A stretch of 64,000 nucleotides of DNA from Bifiguratus adelaidae (GCA_002261195.1 MVBO01000014.1:124001-188000), one strand, 5' to 3'. Shown: positions 14,368 to 26,898, numbered from the stretch's first letter. Translations and numbers: made by a program. Notes: generated from the sequence alone by a model not told the origin.

Positions 14368-17300
14368 ATGACGACTCTGGAAGACAACTCTGCACCAGGC
14401 ACTGACGCCTCAGAAAATGGTACTTCTCAGCTTCCACCCTCCGTTCACCTTGCAAAACTCCATGCCAAGGCTGACGTGGGCGCTAAACCGCATGGGAACG
14501 CTGACGGTAACGTGGAGGCTGTTGTGGACACTACCGAAAAGCTTGCCATAAGCAATGATAAAGCTGATGGTACTGATCAAGACATGGCATCCGCTGCATC
14601 TGGAAGTTCGAAGACGAAGACCTCTAGAGGTCTGGATCTTGCATCCGAAGCCGCCTTCCCCACTTTGGGATCGGGGTCGGTAAAGCGCAACGCGGCACCT
14701 ATGTGGGGGAATAGTCTCGCTTCAAATCTTCGAAACGCACCTCCTGCTGCATCGGCTGCTCCTCGTGCTCCGCAAAAAGCAGCACCGGGCATCATCACCG
14801 AGATTCTCGATCTTCCGCTTGCTCAGCAGCTCAAACATCCCGAAGTCGGTGGCCCTGGTGATGTCGCTCGTCAAGTGATGAACAAGACAAACACCGATAT
14901 CAACGTCTCAACCGCTCGTCGGACCGGCACGACGACTTTCTTGATTAAGGGAAAGGCCGAGAACGTCCAGAAGGCGAAGCGGGAGTTACTAGCGATGATG
15001 TCAATCAAGGTATATGCGTTCACTTTGAGTTACGATACCTGCATATACTGAAATACCCTCTATTTCATTTTAGGTCACCATCAATGTACCAATTCCGGCC
15101 TCGCTTCGAGCATTTGTCATTGGTAGCAAAGGTAAAACTTTGCAGGCGATACAGGAAAAGTCAGGCGCGAGAATCCAAATGCCCCCTAAAGAGGAAGGCG
15201 AGGACAAAGCTCGAGCTGACGACGCTGATGGCGACGAAGAAGAAGAGACGGAAGAATACGTCGATGTCGCTGTGACTGGTGATCCCGAAGGTGTTAAGAT
15301 TGCCAAAGCAGAGATCGAGAACATTGTCGGTGGAAGGGTAAGTTGTGGTGTTGATTTTGGCTGTTCCTTAAGCCTGTGTCCTTGTAGACAATCAAACAAA
15401 AAGTGAGGATTACTGGCTGGGACACACAGTTCTATCCTTTCTTGGCAGGCCCTCACTTCTCCGCCATTCACGCACTGCAATCTGAGACCAACACTACCAT
15501 TCGAGTGCCATCTATCGCAACCTCGCAAGAAGGAACTGAGGATGGGGTGGCCTCTGAAAGCAAAGCGGATACAGCTATCGTAATCACAGGAGAAAAGGAA
15601 GGTGTGGCAAAAGCACGAGAGGTCCTTGAAGAAAGGTACAATGAGATCAAGAGAACAAGTCGTACCTTGTCTATGAATATTCCCAAGCGGCAACATAGGT
15701 ACCTAGTCGGCAAGAGCGGGAGCGCCATTCACGAACTTTTGGAGAAGACGGGTATGTCTTTGTCTGCAGGTGACACCTTTTCGAGACCACACTAACGAAT
15801 AACTAGGATGCATCATTGAGCTTCCTCCATCCACAGACCCATCTGATGCGGTCGTCATACGCGGACCTGAATCCAAGGTTGTTGAAGCTCTCACGATGGT
15901 CATGGACAAGGCGAAAGCCATCAATGTTGAGACACTCGATCTTAACTCTACACACAAAGGTCGTAAGACTGAAAATGCCCGCGAGCTGCTCAAATTCCTG
16001 CGAAAGACCAATAAGCTTCGCGAGATAGAGGAAGCCACCGGAGCTCAAATTGGTGCTCCGAAGGTTGCAGATGTTGACAGCCCTGCCATTTTGGAATTCT
16101 TCTCCAAGCAAGCTGAGGTTGCCACAAAAGCGCTAAATCAAACAAAAGAGTTGATTAAGTCCTATCCACCAGCATTCTTTGATCACGTTGTCATTGATTC
16201 TCATTTGCATCGTCACGTCGTAGGCCGACAAGGGCGTAATCGCCAGAGGATTGCTGAACAGTACAAGGTGGAAGTCATCGTACCGGAAGAGAAGGATGAC
16301 TCAGATGTTATTCTACTTGTTTACACGGGCGTTACGGGCGGTTCGCCTGACAAGGACGCCGAAGGAATGGCAAAGGAAGCCATCGAGACAGCAATGGCAG
16401 AGCTATTAAAGACGGCAGCGGACGCCGTAGGTACCCTGTTTCAGCGTTGATTTCGTTACTGACCCAACGTCTAGTCTGACTTCATTACCGAGACGGTCAA
16501 TATTCCCAGCAAATACCACGGCAGCATCATTGGTCCTCGTGGCACCACTTTGAATGCCATAATCGGAACCGGCGAAAACTCGGCCTCTGTTAGATTCGGT
16601 TCCTCTAAGGGATCGGCCGAAAAGAAGCATTTGCAAAAGGAAGAGCTAAGCGAGGATGCTATTCTCGTTCGCGGTGGCAAAGAGGAGGTGAAACGCGTGG
16701 TCAGCGAAATCAAGAAGTTATACGAGGAAACAAAGCATCAAGATATCCTCAATTCCTACACCGAGGACGTCACCGTACCGAAAGCATATTTGCCTCACGT
16801 CATTGGAAAGAATGGTGCTGCGATCATCAAATTGAAGGAAGAGCTCGGTGTTAAGATTGATGTCGATGATAGCGAGAGTAAACAGAATTCGGCAGCAAAT
16901 ACCAAGAAGTCCAAGACTGCTGAGGCAGCCAAGCTTACCATCAAGGGTATTAAAAAGAATGTGGAAGCCGCTCGTCAACGTATCGAGGCTGCGATTGAGA
17001 CTCTTGCTGATCACACCGTGGTGACCCTTCGCATTCCTAGCCAACATCACAGCAGCCTAATCGGTGCCGGAGGTAAATATGTGCGACGATTGGAGGAAAA
17101 GTACTCGGTGCGGATCCAATTTCCCAAGGTTAACACCGGTGCTGCGGAAGACGACAACGCCGACGCTGTTTCGGACAAGGGTGCCCAGTCTCAAGCATCC
17201 GATGAGGTTGTCATTAAGGGTGGGAAGAAGGGCGTTGCCAGCGCAAAAACCGAGATTCAAGAACTCTTGGAGTGGGAGAAGGAACATGGCCATGTTGAAA

Positions 17301-18603
17301 CCATTACTTTTGCCGCTGAGCACAAACGCCATGTCGTTGGCCGTGGAGGAGCTCGTATCAACGAGATCAAGGATACTACCCAGACCCAAATTGAAGTTGG
17401 AGAGCCAGAGAACGGCGAGGTCACGACGACCATCCAAGGAACCAAAACTGGAGTGGCTAAGGCTAAGAAGGAGATCCTGAGCATCGTTGAGGAGCAAGAA
17501 GCGCAAGTCGTGGAGGTGCTCAGGATTGAACACAAATACCACAAGCAACTCATCGGACCTGGTGGTAGTCGCCTACGTGACATTTTTGCTACCGTTGGTA
17601 TTTCGGACGACAAATCGGCCGGACGTTTCGTCACCTTCCCCAAAGCCGGCGGAGAGCAGCCCATGGATGAAGTCATTCTACGAGGCGATCGTAACGTGGT
17701 TGCCAGGATCAAACAAGAGATTGAACGTTTGGTGGAGAACCAGCGCAATCAAGTGACGATTACCCTGTCTATACCTCAATCCGAGCATGCTACTTTAATT
17801 GGCTACAACGGCCAGGTTCTCAAGGAATTGGAGCGCAAACACCAAGTTAGCATTCAGTTCCCCAAGGATCACGGAAAGAAGTTGTCGGGCGAAGCCAAGA
17901 ACAAGGTTACGATTTCCGGAAGACAAAAGAATTGCGACGAATGCAAGGAAGAAATGCTTGCCAAGATCCCCGCGACTCGTCATATCAAGGTACCGCGTCG
18001 CCTGCATCGCGCCGTTGTAGGTCCCAAGCAGATCACGTACAGAAAGCTTCGAAACGAGCTTAACGTGGTGGTGGATCACAATGGAGAGTCGGAGCCAAAG
18101 ACCAAGGCGCCTGAATCAGCTTCTCCCAAGAAGTCGCCATTGCTTGCTGGAGGCGCTCGTATTGATGATGACACCACTAGCGCGGCGAATGGCGAAGCGA
18201 AGGAACTTCCTTTCGAGATCGTTGAAACCGAATACGGTAACGAAGAAGGAGATATCACTTGGGTACTTAAAGGAGACCAAAAGCAGCTAGAAAAGGCTGA
18301 ACAGCTCATCATTGCCAAGGTGCAGGAATTGGTAGGTATTGGCAGGTGTGCGCGGTATCGCAGCGTACTCATGGACGATAGCAACAATTTACCCATACCG
18401 GCTATTTGACCGTACCTCAAGAGTTCCATCGTCATATCATTGGCCGAAATGGAAGCACCATCTCGCGCATTCGCGACGAGAGCGGGTGCCAGATTAATGT
18501 ACCCAAGACAAAGGCAGATGATATCGTAATCATCACCGGCACAAAGGACGGAGTAACAAAAGCCAAGCAGTTGATTGAGGACGCCGTTGAAGGTGCACGA
18601 TGA
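14368..18603 (+). CDS. SCP160: Scp160/vigilin multi-KH RNA-binding protein
   Basis: RNA-binding protein of the ER and polysomes. I count about 14 KH modules, the number in yeast Scp160. Intact GxxG loops include IGSKGKTL, VGKSGSAI, VGRQGRNR, IGPRGTTL, IGKNGAAI, IGAGGKYV, VGRGGARI, IGPGGSRL, IGYNGQVL and IGRNGSTI. The first, third and fifth modules and the one near 18010 (VGPKQITY) are degenerate. The N-terminal 130 residues are low complexity with SEAAFPTLG. Several short introns interrupt the 5' half, and one near 18330-18386 joins QEL to QQFTHTGYL. The segment KVRITGWDTQFYPFLAGPHF reads through without a splice. The last KH ends the protein. Confidence 0.95.
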
Positions 18604-19807
18604 TACCCACTGCTGACAGAAACCCTTTCCACCATCATTTGCGCTCCTTGCGCGCTCTAAAAAGTTGATTTCATTGATGCCTCTTTTCTATGGCTGTCTA
18701 TGAATAGTGTTTTGTTTTTGCCTTCAGATCAATAGAATGACATTCGTACTCTTTCTCTGCCGATTGCCATGTATTTGTTTGTGTCGCCATGGCTGTACGC
18801 CTGACCAAATGAAATCCGTGTTTCGGGGGGCGGTGTAGATAGGTCATCCAGCGAGCAAACTCCTATCCGAAAATGCCTTCCCTATGTGGCGCACCTCGGC
18901 TCGGTAGAAATAGGAGGCCTATTAAACGTTGAAAGGCAACGTCCAAGCTCACGATCAATCACTGGACACCTTAGTACGATGTACCCCATTGTCTAGAATG
19001 GCCCTTATGTACAAAATGATCATGTTACACGGTAACTCTTTTTCTGAACCCCCGACGGTGACCTTGACGGTACACCGGGTTAGCACACTCCAAGCCTCAC
19101 CAGCTCCACCTATCATCCCGGACTTTCCTTGTGTAGCCGGCTTGCTGAGCCGCAAACCCTGTACGCCTACACTTAACACGCGCAAGCCCCAATGACCCCT
19201 ATCCCAATTCCCGCTGTTCAAGAATTCGCGGAAGACCACAGACTTTGCGATTTAACGCTTATGGGCAAGCTCCAAAAATCGAAGACCAGGAAATGCGCGC
19301 GAAGGCAGAGATCTCTGTCTCCGTGTCTTTGCCCTCCTTGTCAGGCGTACGCGCGTATTGTATAGAATCATTGTGCACAAGGGGATGCATATACTTGAGG
19401 TAGAACAATTAGAAATGTTAAAAAGAAGTGTCGACTCGTTCCTAATATTCGATGGACTCCTTTGTGCGCATACCAAGACCTTGGGTGTTTTGACTCCTTA
19501 CGCCATCCGTCATGGAACCTATTTATTTTTCCTTGCATCTCTTTCATCTCCCTCTCTCTTCTTTCTCGTCTCCTTTGCTATACCTTGTGGCTGGTCACCA
19601 TAGGCAAGGCTCGCTTCCTTTACTCCTTTAGTCGATTTTTTGTCCCTGTCCGCTCCATTTAACCCCTTCATCCTCAGTTCTCCGCGAACATTTTCTTCGA
19701 CTTGCTGCGGGTCTCCTTGTAGACCACCCCTTCGGATCAACAAAAACTCTGGTCGACCAATTTACAAAATACCGTTGAGTCTTGTCGTTCACCGCTCACA
19801 TCCTGTC
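18604..19807. other. Long intergenic region and 5' leader
   Basis: About 1.2 kb without a supported gene. The first 200 bp are AT-rich SCP160 3' sequence. The last 250 bp are pyrimidine-rich and probably the leader of the next gene. Short frames on both strands here look random. Confidence 0.5.
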
Positions 19808-20437
19808 ATGGTTTCAATAACGCCGTTGATCATTTTGGTCCTCTGGACATGTTGCTTGGTTGTACGGGCTGCGCCTGTCATCCCAGAAGATGCGCTAGGC
19901 GCGATTATAGACCGACAGACCATGACGTTGAAGAACTCAATGGTTGATTCTATGGATGTGATGGACGCGGTGGAAGAAGTTTACGATGACGCACCTTCCT
20001 CTCCTTTTCTTGCTACAGCCTCGTCATCCTCCTTTACCTTTCACGACATGAACTCCAATGACATTACGGTATTTATCGCTGCGGCCCTTCAAAAAGGTCA
20101 ATTGGACGCACAAACGCTCACGGATCTCATCATGGCGGATGATACCGATTTATCCGAGCTTGAAATCGAGATATGGTCAGATGAGCCACTGCTAGAGACT
20201 CAAAGACGCCAAGATCTCCTGCAAATCCTGTCTCAAACACAGCAAACCGAAAGTGAGGCTTACTTGACCGTCTACTCCACCACCTCGGCGTCGACCTCAA
20301 CCTTCAGCCTACCTCATTCAAGCCTCTGGTTATCCTACACTTGTTTCCTTGGGCGATTAATGTTGATGGGTGGTATTGTGACCCTCGTGTTTAGGCAGAC
20401 GAGGCGATCCATGGATGAGAAATGTATCGAGCCATGA
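19808..20437 (+). CDS. Hypothetical small type I membrane protein
   Basis: 209 aa from ATG 19808. A clear signal peptide (LIILVLWTCCLVVRAAP) is followed by an acidic, Ser/Thr-rich lumenal part with DVMDAVEEVYDDAP and TDLSELEIEIWSDE. A transmembrane helix (SYTCFLGRLMLMGGIVTLVF) and a short basic tail (RQTRRSMDEK) close the protein. No domain recognised. The open frame extends upstream to 19640, but that part is Pro/Ser rich and precedes a good signal peptide, so the later ATG is chosen. Likely at the cell surface or in the secretory pathway. Confidence 0.6.
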   Translation: MVSITPLIILVLWTCCLVVRAAPVIPEDALGAIIDRQTMTLKNSMVDSMDVMDAVEEVYDDAPSSPFLATASSSSFTFHDMNSNDITVFIAAALQKGQLDAQTLTDLIMADDTDLSELEIEIWSDEPLLETQRRQDLLQILSQTQQTESEAYLTVYSTTSASTSTFSLPHSSLWLSYTCFLGRLMLMGGIVTLVFRQTRRSMDEKCIEP

Positions 20438-20690
20438 CAAGCTTGTTACCTGTGTGTCTAATAGTCTATATGCCGTATATACCTGTACCTTACCTCCACC
20501 CCATACTATTCGCACCTTGCCCCACTCTCAGCTTGACTCTTGTGTGCTTTTTGGCTCACTTTTGCTCTACTCCACATTGTCTCGTTTCCCAATTCGGTTG
20601 TGTGTGTGGGGGGGAGGGAGGTGGTGGTCCTTGTATCCTTTCTTTACGCTCCTATTCTCCGACCGGTTCTTGGCAGTGGCTACGTACCCC

Positions 20691-22250
20691 ATGGCCCTCA
20701 CGACGGTGGTTGGCTCCATATTTCTGGCAAGTAGGTGAAGCCCGCTGGTTGCATTCCACTTACGCGCACCTCAGGGCGCTTTTCAATATGGTTATCATAT
20801 TGGTGAACTCAACTCGCCTCAACGTGTCATTTCCACCTGTGCTCAGTCAACGACGATAGACCGGTTAGCGCCTTGTATACCCATGACACCTGCGCAATAT
20901 TCTCTGGTTGTCGCTATGTTGACGGCCGGTGGACTGATAGGCTCGTTATCGGCTTCCCGGTTCGCCGATACCTATGGGCGACGCACCACGCTTCTCCTCA
21001 ATAATGTCGTCCTCTTGGTGGGCTCAACCATGATGGCTGGGTCGAATACAATGTGGAGTTTTGGACTGGGACGATTGTTGATTGGGATTGGATCGGGTGT
21101 GATAACGGTCGTAGGACCTTGTTATATGAATGAGATTGCGACGGAACGGATGCGCGGACCTTTGGGCGTTTTGAACCAGTGCGGTATCGTCACTGGTATC
21201 CTGGTCGCGCAAGTAGCTGGGTTATTTTGGTCCACCTTGGCGATGTGGAGGTGGATTTTGGTAGTGGGCATGGTCTTGGCCGTTGCGCAGTGTGTGGGAT
21301 TGGTGCTCAGTGTCGAGAGTCCAAGGTGGTTGGCGTCTCGGCCAGGTGGCTTCCCGGATGCAAGAGCTGCATTACAACAGTTACGTGGACGAACCGATGT
21401 GGATCTGGAGATCAAGAACTGGCGGCGATGGCAAAATGACGTGGAAGAGGACGTGATGGAGCAGGGTGAAGATCAAAGACTCATGGTGGGTGAGCACGTC
21501 GACGAAGACATGGACGATGAAGCTGCCATTGCCAGCGGTAGCGAGCCAACCGACCCTCTGTCACACGTGCCTCCTCCCAATGCTGTACGCGCTGCAGACG
21601 CCTCCCACAAGGCTCTGGACTTGATTCAATTTGTGCGGGATCAAGCCTACCGACGACCTCTCATTATCCTTCTCACTCTTCATCTTGCTCAACAGTTATC
21701 TGGTATCAATGCCATCATGTTTTACTCTACCACCATCATGTCGGAAATTGTCACCGCCAATCCAGCCCTCATCACGGTCTACATTTCAATCGTCAATGTC
21801 CTTATGACGATCCTATCAGCCGGGCTCATTGAACGCGCTGGACGCCGAGGCTTGTTCTTGTTTAGTTCGGGCGGCATGGCGATTGTGACCACCTTGCTTG
21901 CCCTTGGCATTCATCAAGACATTCCCCTCTTGTCGGCCGCGGCCGTGCTCGCATTCGTGGCCTGCTTTGCGGTCGGTTTGGGACCAGTCCCTTTTCTCAT
22001 TATTGCTGAACTTGTGGATACCAAAGCAGTTTCTGCGGCTTCTTCGCTATCCTTGGCCACCAACTGGTCTGCCAATTTCTTGGTGTCGGCGGGATTCCTC
22101 ATGGTCAGAGATGTGGTCGGTGGGGCGGCTGTCTTCATGATCTTTGCGTGTCTGTCGGCTGCTGCGTTCATGATTGGCCATCGTATCTTGCCCGAGACCA
22201 AGGGAAGAAGTGTTGAAGAGGTTATTCGAAGTGGATGGTCCTTGTATTGA
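20691..22250 (+). CDS. Sugar-porter MFS transporter (Vps73-like)
   Basis: Twelve-helix hexose-type transporter, 503 aa in two exons, 20691-20726 and 20775-22250. The join gives IFLGAFQYGYHIGELNSPQ, the helix 1 motif of the Vps73/GLUT branch. Other sugar-porter signatures are RFADTYGRRTT, VESPRW, QQLSGINAIMFYST, ERAGRRGL and PETKGRSVEEV. A long acidic central loop (EDVMEQGEDQRLM...DEDMDDEAA) lies between helices 6 and 7. The intron has a GC donor. A G-rich tract lies 60-85 bp upstream of the start. Substrate not known. Confidence 0.9.
20727..20774 (+). other. GC-AG intron in the MFS gene
   Basis: 48 nt, donor gcaagt, acceptor cctcag. It joins IFL to GAFQYGY in phase 0. The alternative GT at 20731 would put the conserved helix 1 motif out of frame. 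Confidence 0.88.
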
Positions 22251-22355
22251 CAGTCCTCAATGCATTGATATCAACTGCATGCAGCATATATGTGTTAAAT
22301 CAAAACCTTGATTTCGTTCCTTGTCACACTTACTTTCCTTGCGCCTCAGGACATC

Positions 22356-23219
22356 ATGAGCTTCTTTGGGTAAGCATCACGACGTTTGGTCCAATAGAGC
22401 CACCCTTACTCATGGTCTCTGTGCATACAGCATCGGTCCAAAGCGACCCAAGACACCAAAGGCGACCAAACCTTTTGGTGTACCTGGCAAGCCTCTCTTT
22501 CTGTGTTCACCCTACGTGGATCAGACACTCGTCAAGGGCTCCTTCAAGACTATTGTTGTCTTGCCCAAGTACGTGGACCGTGATGAGTGGCTGGCGTTCA
22601 ACAGTAAGTGCATGTCGATCGCGCAGCAAGGTCCATTCACACGCGTGCGCAGCTTTTGAGTTCTTCAACTATATCACCATGTTTCACGGCATCATTAGCG
22701 ACTATTGCACACCTCACACATGTCCAGTGATGAGTGGAGGCCCAGGGTGAGTTCTTGTCTTCTTGCGGATGTAGATCGTGCTAATGGGTGTGACAGCGTC
22801 GAGTATGCCTGGATAGATGCCAATCAGAAAAAGACCAGGTACTCTGCTCCTCACTACTTTGATACCATGGCAACGTGGATCCACGGTCAATTAGCAGATG
22901 AATCTCGATTCCCTACAAAGTCGGGTAAGTGGCCAACCTTCGGTGCTTTATACGGCCCTCATGCATTGATCCAGGTCTCGAGTTTCCAAAGGATTTCGTT
23001 TACACCGTTCGCACCATCTTTCGACATCTGATCCGCGTCCTCATCCACATTTACCATTCCCACTATGACAAAATTCTTAATCTCACCGCCGAAGCCCACT
23101 TTAATGCCCTCTTCGCCCACTTTGTCTGCTTTGGAAAAGAGTTTGAACTCCTAGAACGTAAGGATTTAGCGCCGGTCGCTGAACTTGTAGACTTGTTAGA
23201 AAAACGTCGAATCATTTAG
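22356..23219 (+). CDS. MOB1: MOB1 kinase activator (Mob1/phocein family)
   Basis: Binds and activates NDR/LATS-type kinases (Dbf2/Cbk1 class) in mitotic exit and cytokinesis. Four short introns. Spliced product starts MSFFGIGPKRPKTPKATKPF. It continues with VVLPKYVDRDEWLAFN, FHGIISDYCTPHTCPVMSGG, YAWIDANQKK, the APHYFDTMATWI segment and HIYHSHYD. The zinc ligands (two Cys in CTPHTC and two His in HIYHSHY) are intact. The 3' end overlaps by 4 nt the stop of a convergent small gene. Confidence 0.95.
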
Positions 23220-23563
23220 CTGTATTCCATCCATCTATATATACACAACGCCATCCAGCCAACATGACATGTCCATTCTACCTCTTGTGTTGCCGCCTTG
23301 CCTGACAAGCGTCCAAATTCACCCACCGAATCATTCGGAACCGGTGCTGGATGATCAGGGTACCTGAATGGAGCTGCGGTATCCGAAGGCATCAAGGATG
23401 CAGTGGCCACAGGAGCTTGCGGATTGCTATTCGAGTCACTGCTGAGTGGAAGGTCATTGATGGTTGGTTGCGCTGTCACCATCACGGTGGCATGCGATTG
23501 TGTGACATTTTGTGCACATGCTTGTCCCACCAGCAACAAGAGTCCAGCTCGCCACCACAGCAT
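23216..23563 (-). CDS. Candidate small secreted protein
   Basis: 115 aa from ATG 23563. It has a strong signal peptide, MLWWRAGLLLLVGQACAQ, with a good cleavage site after ACA, and NVTQ as a possible glycosylation site. The rest is Pro/Ser/Ala rich and ends with a hydrophobic Trp-rich tail (WTCHVGWMALCIYRWMEYS). No domain recognised. It is antisense to the extreme MOB1 3' end, with the stop codons overlapping. Coding is supported mainly by the signal peptide, so confidence is limited. Confidence 0.45.
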   Translation of the reverse strand: MLWWRAGLLLLVGQACAQNVTQSHATVMVTAQPTINDLPLSSDSNSNPQAPVATASLMPSDTAAPFRYPDHPAPVPNDSVGEFGRLSGKAATQEVEWTCHVGWMALCIYRWMEYS

Positions 23564-23710
23564 GTCAAGGGGTATGAAATCAATGGAATGAAATCATTGA
23601 CAGGTTTGAGGCAACAGTCATTTGCCCATCGCTCCGAATGCTCTGCCGTTGGTTATCCAAGCATCGTTCCCATTGTTCAAACAGCCAATCATCAAACGGA
23701 AACGGCACGT

Positions 23711-23779
23711 CACGTGTAGTTATCACGTGCGATAACAGGGTTAGGGTAATTAGCGTGTGGGGTCAACAACTTTCACGTG
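23711..23779. promoter_or_regulatory. Three CACGTG E-boxes upstream of OPI1
   Basis: Perfect CACGTG palindromes lie at 23711-23716, 23724-23729 and 23774-23779, about 265-330 bp before the OPI1 start and 150 bp upstream of the divergent small gene. They are sites for bHLH factors. In yeast, Opi1 acts through the bHLH pair Ino2/Ino4, so feedback regulation is a possibility. Confidence 0.55.
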
Positions 23780-24042
23780 TCACAAGGATGTTGGGGAAGA
23801 AAGAGACGTTGGCTTGCACCTTGTGCTTTTGACCATCAATTGGTCTTGCCGCGACATCGTTGGTGATCTTTTGTTCTAGCATCACTGCAAGACTGGATAT
23901 TTGTCCTTTTGCCGGCCATTTTCACGTTCGTTTTTATTTAAAGGTCCAGCTTCGAAGAAGGAGAGCAGGTCCGCGCAACAGAGAGGTCATCCGGTGTTGC
24001 GCCTTTTAATCTATATCCCTCTTGTCGTCGGTTGGATTCGTC

Positions 24043-26316
24043 ATGGCGACTGCTGACACGACCGAGGTGTCGGCCCCTCATTCTCCATTGTCTATTAACG
24101 ACATGTGCTCACCCAAAGAAGCTGTATTTGCGAAGCCCGAAGCTCGGGTGACTTCACCATCCGTGCAGTCAAGTGCCTTGTCCTCGGGTCAGGGACGAAT
24201 GCATTTGCAAGATGCAGAACGATTAAGGCAGGAAGAGTTGGACATTCAAATTGCTGCTCAAGCGCTTGAAGGATTAGCTAGCGCTGGAGGTAAGTGCTTG
24301 GTTCGATGGCAGACGTGTTAGGAGCGTCGTATTGATGAATATCATGGGTCATTAGCTGCTGAGCATCACTTTCCGCCCATCACTTTGCCTCCTCTTTCAA
24401 CACCAACATCCAGCGCTCAATCTACGCCTCTCGTCACACCCACATCACATCCTTCCTACGCTCATGAGTCTATAGCTACGCGGTCCAATGGCGTGACAGG
24501 CGAGGGAACTGATCTATTATCTCGGGTCTCCAACCTGCCCATCATCAATTCTGCATTTTCCTTGTACAATACCACGAAGAGCAGCAGTCGAGGCTTTCGT
24601 TATGGAGCAGAGATTGTAGAGAACGGCGTCAATCGTGTGGTGGGCAACGACAGCAAGCACAACTATCGATCCAAGCCGTCCACATCCCTCTATGATAGCG
24701 ATGACGAGGAAAAACCTTCCCTGTCACATTCCCAATCCGCATCCTCTATACCAGGTGCTTGGCCTTCCTCTGTGCCCACCAGTGTGGCAGAAGCCTCTGG
24801 ATATACGTCCACATTCGCTTCCAACTCAAACAACCCGCCTCGATCCTTCCATCCCACGACCACCAGTAGCCCGAACATCACCTCACATCATGGGTATCAC
24901 CCTATCTATAGCCATCATCGCACCGCTTCCGGCACCATGGGCTCCTCTACAGCTGTACGTTATGAGCACGAGACGCGTGGCTCAAGGAGTGGTGAAAATG
25001 GCCTTTCTCCAGTTGCGTATGCGTACAATGTGATGGACACGAGATCTCCAGAACAAGGTCGGGAAATGCGACGACGACGTCATCCAAGTGGAACTAGTGA
25101 GGAAGACTGTAAGTTTCAGCAAATGCGTAAGGAGACAGAAGCCCGCTAACGTGCATTATTTCCTAACAGATCCTATGAAATCAAGCAAATCCCGCTCATC
25201 CTCTCCACATCGCCATGACCGACTTCACCTTACTAGCGGCACTCCATACCCAAAACCGTCGACACACTCCAATACTCCTAGTCCAACCTCGTCATCGGCT
25301 GGATTTGTTACCATGGTCGCTCATCGAGCACCCGAGCAATCTCAAACACGATCGAGATGGACGCAATTAGTGGTTGAAGGTGGTAAGGCTGCTGGTACTA
25401 CCGCCGCCATCGTCAGTGAGGAGAGTATGAAGTGCCTCAAATATTGTTTGAGTTGGTTACAGGTCAGTAAAACAAGGCATTAGGACATGTGCCAGGACGT
25501 GTGAATTGACATCATCTTGTCTCGTCACAGTATGCCACTCAACATATCGATCAACAAATCTCCCTACTTCGCGACTTCCTCATCTCACTTGCCTCTTCAC
25601 GCGACCCCGAAGCTCGAACGGTCGCAACGAATTCTTCAGCGTCTCATCTTGCCAACCTGAAAAGGGAAGTTGTCGACACGATCCGAAAGGTCGTCGAGGT
25701 CGTTTCAAAATATGCTGGCGCAGCCTTACCCGAATCGGCCAAAGCGAACGTGAAGCACTTCATCCTCTCTTTACCAGGCCGATGGGCCAGTGTGAATGAT
25801 ATCCGATCGACGGCCACGACACCTCGAGGGTCACCGATGCTTGGGCCGCAGTCTGGGCCGGGTCCGAGGTCGGGAGAAGCAGACCAACGCCTCGCTGACA
25901 ATGCGGTAAAGGTGATGTACCTGGCTATTGAATCAGTCGACATGTTGCGTTCGGTCACCAATATCTTCTCGGACACGGTTGAAAGAGCTGAAGTTTGGCT
26001 TAGTCGATTACGCTATGTGGGCGTGGCAGGTATGGGTATGGGCGGTGGACCGATTCGACCAACACCGCGTAACGCACTGAGAGCACCGTCTCCTCATGCA
26101 ACTTCCCCTCACAAAGTCAAGGAAGAAGAGGATGATTGCGAGCCGATGGCCCGGGACATTGAAATGAAACCTGTCACTGTACCTCATCTTCGCAATCCAA
26201 AAGACATGGACGCAGACAACGCCGCAAGTACAGGTCGCATGGATTCCCCTGACGGAGAACGAGTTCGACGACGCAATCGAAAAAGGTCGACTGATGTTGA
26301 TATGGATAAGTCTTAG
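24043..26316 (+). CDS. OPI1: Opi1-family transcriptional regulator of phospholipid genes
   Basis: In yeast Opi1 is held at the ER by phosphatidic acid and represses inositol and phospholipid genes in the nucleus. Four exons. The conserved Opi1 block is LLSRVSNLPIINSAFSLY, then SSRGFRYGAEIVENGV. A C-terminal block has VAHRAPEQSQTRSRWTQLVV, CLKYCLSWLQ, HIDQQISLLRDFL and the KVMYLAIESVDML region. Low-complexity Ser/Pro/His segments separate the blocks. A basic end (RVRRRNRKR) could be a nuclear signal. Introns are gtaagt or gtcagt types. Confidence 0.9.
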
Positions 26317-26898
26317 TATAGGGCCTAGTGTAGCTTACACTTTTATTCTTTCTGGCCTTTTTCTGGCCTTTGGAAATGTATCATGACGACGTGTGATAAT
26401 AAATGTACATTTTGCAATATGTTGTAAGATGGAGTTGATTACGGTATGAAGTGAACATGTCTAAAAGAATGAGCTCCTAGGCAGGACAAGGTCATCGGTC
26501 GGCTCTGTCACACCGAGTAGGGCAATCCTTGGCTTTGTGCACTCATTAGCCGAGAACTTGGATCGTCGTAAATCTCTTGTAACCCCATGATGCCTCTACG
26601 ATTCCCATGCCTCTTTCAGCCTCCTTGCGCCTCCTTCTTCGTTCTCTCGCTTAAGAGCGCGAGAAGGGCGGTGATAGCTACTTATGAATAGTCTACTCTA
26701 AACCTTATGCTTTGTCACATAAACGTGCCATATTATAAGGCTCGAGATAACAGAAGCAACGAGCTTGGTAATGACGCCTGTGTCTGACAAGACCACCGTG
26801 GGATAATCCTCCAAAGCGCCAACACAGCAGCTTCTTTTGGCGTGAAGCAGCAGTCAAAAATCGCTGTGTGAGAAACGTCGCAATGGCCACCACATTTG
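26317..26898. other. Intergenic region
   Basis: OPI1 3' end with AT-rich sequence (aataaatgtac) and then upstream promoter sequence of the CaaX peptide gene. A minus-strand frame at 26705-26947 has no recognisable content. Confidence 0.5.

Noticed and set aside
15403..15450. A second intron in SCP160 after TIKQK
   Set aside because: Reading through gives KVRITGWDTQFYPFLAGPHF, which fits a KH module, and splicing there breaks the frame.
23730..23752. Sequence resembling the I-SceI homing site and a TTAGGG unit
   Set aside because: Only halves of the I-SceI site match and there is a single telomere-like unit, so both are coincidental.
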